Shown: positions 62,301 to 64,000 of the stretch, piece after piece
Numbering within the stretch: position 1 is the stretch's first letter
Layout of the letters: each line of letters opens with the position of its first letter
From: Solea solea
Lineage: Eukaryota; Chordata; Actinopteri; Pleuronectiformes; Soleidae
DNA length: 64,000 nucleotides
Direction: 5' to 3'
Assembly: GCF_958295425.1 (NCBI RefSeq)
Contig: NC_081138.1
Location: 8,978,302-9,042,301 of the forward strand
Notes under the pieces: generated by a model
What the model was told of the DNA's origin: nothing
Database searches by the model: none
What the model saw: the letters and a program-made list of their open reading frames with translations, nothing else
Translations under genes and position numbers: made by a program

Positions 62301-62640
62301 TTTTTCTATTTGTGTCTGTTTTTGTGCACATTCAGCAAGTAAACAGCTGTTTTCAGATTTTTTTTCAATTTTCTACTGTCCCATGACATAAAGCTCACAA
62401 ATAAAGTTAACATCTTATCAGATATACTTCTGTACCCTCAGTGTTTGATTTTGCAATGATTTCACTGTTTGGATGTGTTTTTCTATTTGTGTCTGTTTTT
62501 GTGCGTGTTCAGCAAGATACGGCTGTTTTCTGATTTTTTTCAATTTCCTGCTGTCCCATAACATAAAGCTCACAAATAAAGTTAAAATCTTATAAGATAT
62601 AGTTATTTACCCTCAGTGTTTGATTTTGCAATGATTTCAC
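56300..62640. repeat. Domain 6: family A with small B islands
   Basis: Family A monomers are copied from the domain 4 types (see the 46.7-51.1 kb duplications). They are interrupted by two islands of B-like monomers (AAGAATACGG with CATGAACC, then AAGGATACTGC) near 59.85-60.17 and 61.96-62.29 kb. The islands lie 2,116 bp apart because they belong to a tandem duplication. No genes. Confidence 0.82.
58216..62540. repeat. 2,116-bp tandem duplication (12 monomers)
   Basis: Copy 1 is about 58,216-60,331 and copy 2 about 60,332-62,447, with agreement continuing to about 62,540. Markers: GCGTGT 58,271, 60,387 and 62,503; TAAATTCTTA 58,351 to 60,467; AAGGATACTGC 60,044 to 62,160. Each unit contains A monomers, a B island and the return to A. 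The third partial copy ends at a private CAATTTCCTGCTG (62,541-62,553). This is the cleanest large tandem pair in the window. Confidence 0.87.
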
Positions 62641-64000
62641 TGTTTGGATGTGTTTTTCTATTTGTGTCTGTTTTTGTGCACATTCAGCAAGAATACGGCT
62701 GTTTTCTGATTTTTTTCATTTTTCTACTGTCCCATAACATGAACCTCACAAATAAAGTTAACATCTTATAAGATATACTTCTGTACCCTCAGTGTTTGAT
62801 TTTGCAATGATTTCACTGTTTGGATGTGTTTTTCTATTTGTGTCTGTTTTTGTGCACATTCAGCAAGGATGCGGCTGTTTTCTTTTTTTTCTTCATTTCT
62901 CTACTGTCCCATAACATGAACCTCACAAATAAAGTTAACATCTTATAAGATATACTTCTGTCCCCTCAGTTTTTGATTTTGCAATAATTTCACTGTTTGG
63001 ATGTGTTTTTCTGTTTGTGTCTGTTTTTGTGCACATTCAGCAAGAATACGGCTGTTTTCTGATTTTTTTCATTTTTCTACTGTCCCATTACATAAACCTC
63101 ACAAATAAAGTTAAAATCTTATAAGAAATAGTTATATACCTTTAGCGTTTGATTTTGCAATAATTTCACTGTTTGGATGTCTTTTTCTATTTGTGTCTGT
63201 TTTTGTGCACATTCAGCAAGAATACGGCTGTTTTCTGATTTTTTTCATTTTTCTACTGTCCCATAACATAAACCTCACAAATAAAGTTAACATCTTATAA
63301 GAAATACTTCTGTCCCCTCAGTTTTTGATTTTGCAATGATTTCACTGTTTGGATGTGTTTTTCTATGTTTGTCTGTTTTTGTGCGCATTCAGCAAGAATA
63401 CGGCATTTTTCCTTGTTTTTCTTCATTTTCCTACTGTCCCATAACATAAACCTCACAAATAAAGTTGACATCTTATAAGATATAGTTATATACCTTTAGC
63501 ATTTGATTTTGCAATGATCTCACTGTTTGGATGTGTTTTTCTATATGTGTCTGTTTTTGTGCGCATTCAGCAAGAATACGGCTGTTTTCTGATTTTTTTC
63601 ATTTTTCTACTGTCCCATAACATGAACCTCACAAATAAAGTTAACATCTCATAAGATATACTTCTGTCCCCTCAGTTTTTGATTTTGCAATGATTTCACT
63701 GTTTAGATGTGTTTTTCTATTTGTGTCTGTTTTTGGGCGCATTCAGCAAGAATACGGCTGTTTTCTGATTTTTTTCATTTTTCTACTGTCCCATAACATT
63801 TACCGCACAAATAAAGTTAAAATCTTATAAGAAATAGTTATATACCTTTAGCATTTGATTTTGCAATATTTTCACTGTTTGGATGTGTTTTTCTATTTGT
63901 GTCTGTTTTTGTGCACATTCAGCAAGAATACGGCTGTTTTCTGATTTTTTTCATTTTTCTACTGTCCCATAACATAAACCTCACAAAAAAAGTTAAAATC
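62640..64000. repeat. Domain 7: family B, cut by window end
   Basis: From about 62,640 the monomers return to AAGAATACGG and B-type tails. A variant AAGGATGCGGC occurs near 62,866. From 63,112 to the end the sequence follows 51,830-52,718 at a constant 11,282-bp offset, including shared rare variants. The array continues beyond the window. Confidence 0.82.

Larger units (their letters stand above)
1..64000. repeat. Satellite DNA array, ~176-bp monomer, head-to-tail
   Basis: Every part of the window is a variant of the same AT-rich unit. The marker GTTTGATTTTGCAATG recurs every 174-178 bp, with 176 the commonest spacing, so about 360 monomers are present. All copies run in the same direction: I find no reverse-complement monomer, no unique sequence and no inserted transposon. 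Length differences come mainly from the T-tract (7 or 8 T) and small indels. A unit close to nucleosome-repeat length, AT-rich and organised in multimers, is typical of centromeric or pericentromeric satellites in animals and plants; that location is inferred. Neither end of the array lies in the window. I do not recognise the family name. No genes are supported anywhere in it. Confidence 0.98.

Noticed and set aside
1..64000. CRISPR-like array, because of regular repetition
   Set aside because: There are no unique spacers between short repeats. The whole 176-bp unit is repeated, and there are no cas genes.
1..64000. Assembly duplication artefact as the cause of the near-identical large blocks
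   Set aside because: Not fully excluded. However, the block copies differ by scattered private variants and one-monomer steps, and their offsets differ from block to block, which fits real duplication better. Read depth and spanning long reads would decide.

Overview
The whole window is one uninterrupted tandem satellite array, read in a single orientation from the first base to the last. The repeat unit is about 176 bp: the phase-marking hexamer GTTTGA falls at 135, 311, 487 and 663, exactly 176 bp apart. The window therefore holds roughly 360 monomers and begins and ends inside the array. One monomer counted by hand (311-486) has 26 G, 28 C, 45 A and 77 T, which is 30.7% GC with a strong T-over-A bias on this strand. 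I see no protein-coding gene, RNA gene, transposon, CRISPR array, inverted monomer or unique-sequence spacer.

The organism is a eukaryote. The nucleosome-scale AT-rich monomer, the layered higher-order structure and the many CpG to TpG/CpA differences between copies point to a genome with cytosine methylation, and a vertebrate such as a teleost fish is my guess. I do not recognise this satellite by name. Pericentromeric or centromeric location is inference from family behaviour, not something shown here.

Layout: two main monomer families alternate in blocks. Family A (AAGTATACGG or AAGTATACAG; TACCCTCAGTG) fills about 1-18,750, 26,122-51,540 and 56,300-62,640. Within it, 26,122-35,300 carries private variants (TTTGCCCTGAG, AGTCAGGAAG, CGCCTTTTTTT). 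Family B (AAGAATACGG; CATAACATGAACC; TTTAGGGTTTG; GCATGGATCTGG; CTGTCCCTTCAG) fills about 18,750-26,122, 51,540-56,300 and 62,640-64,000, with small B islands near 59.85-60.17 and 61.96-62.29 kb.

On top of the monomer there is no single regular higher-order repeat. The array is a patchwork of nested duplications whose sizes are close to whole numbers of monomers: a 2-mer, 3-mers, 4-mers (704-705 bp), a 6-mer spacing (1,055 bp), an 8-mer (1,408 bp), 12-mers (2,104 and 2,116 bp), and larger blocks (about 4.57 kb and 4.75-4.92 kb). There are also dispersed copies up to 31 kb apart. This is the expected outcome of repeated unequal exchange or gene conversion. A few junctions are visible, the clearest being a duplicated GGCTG at 10,936-10,945. 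All duplication limits below were found by eye from marker variants and are accurate to tens of bases.
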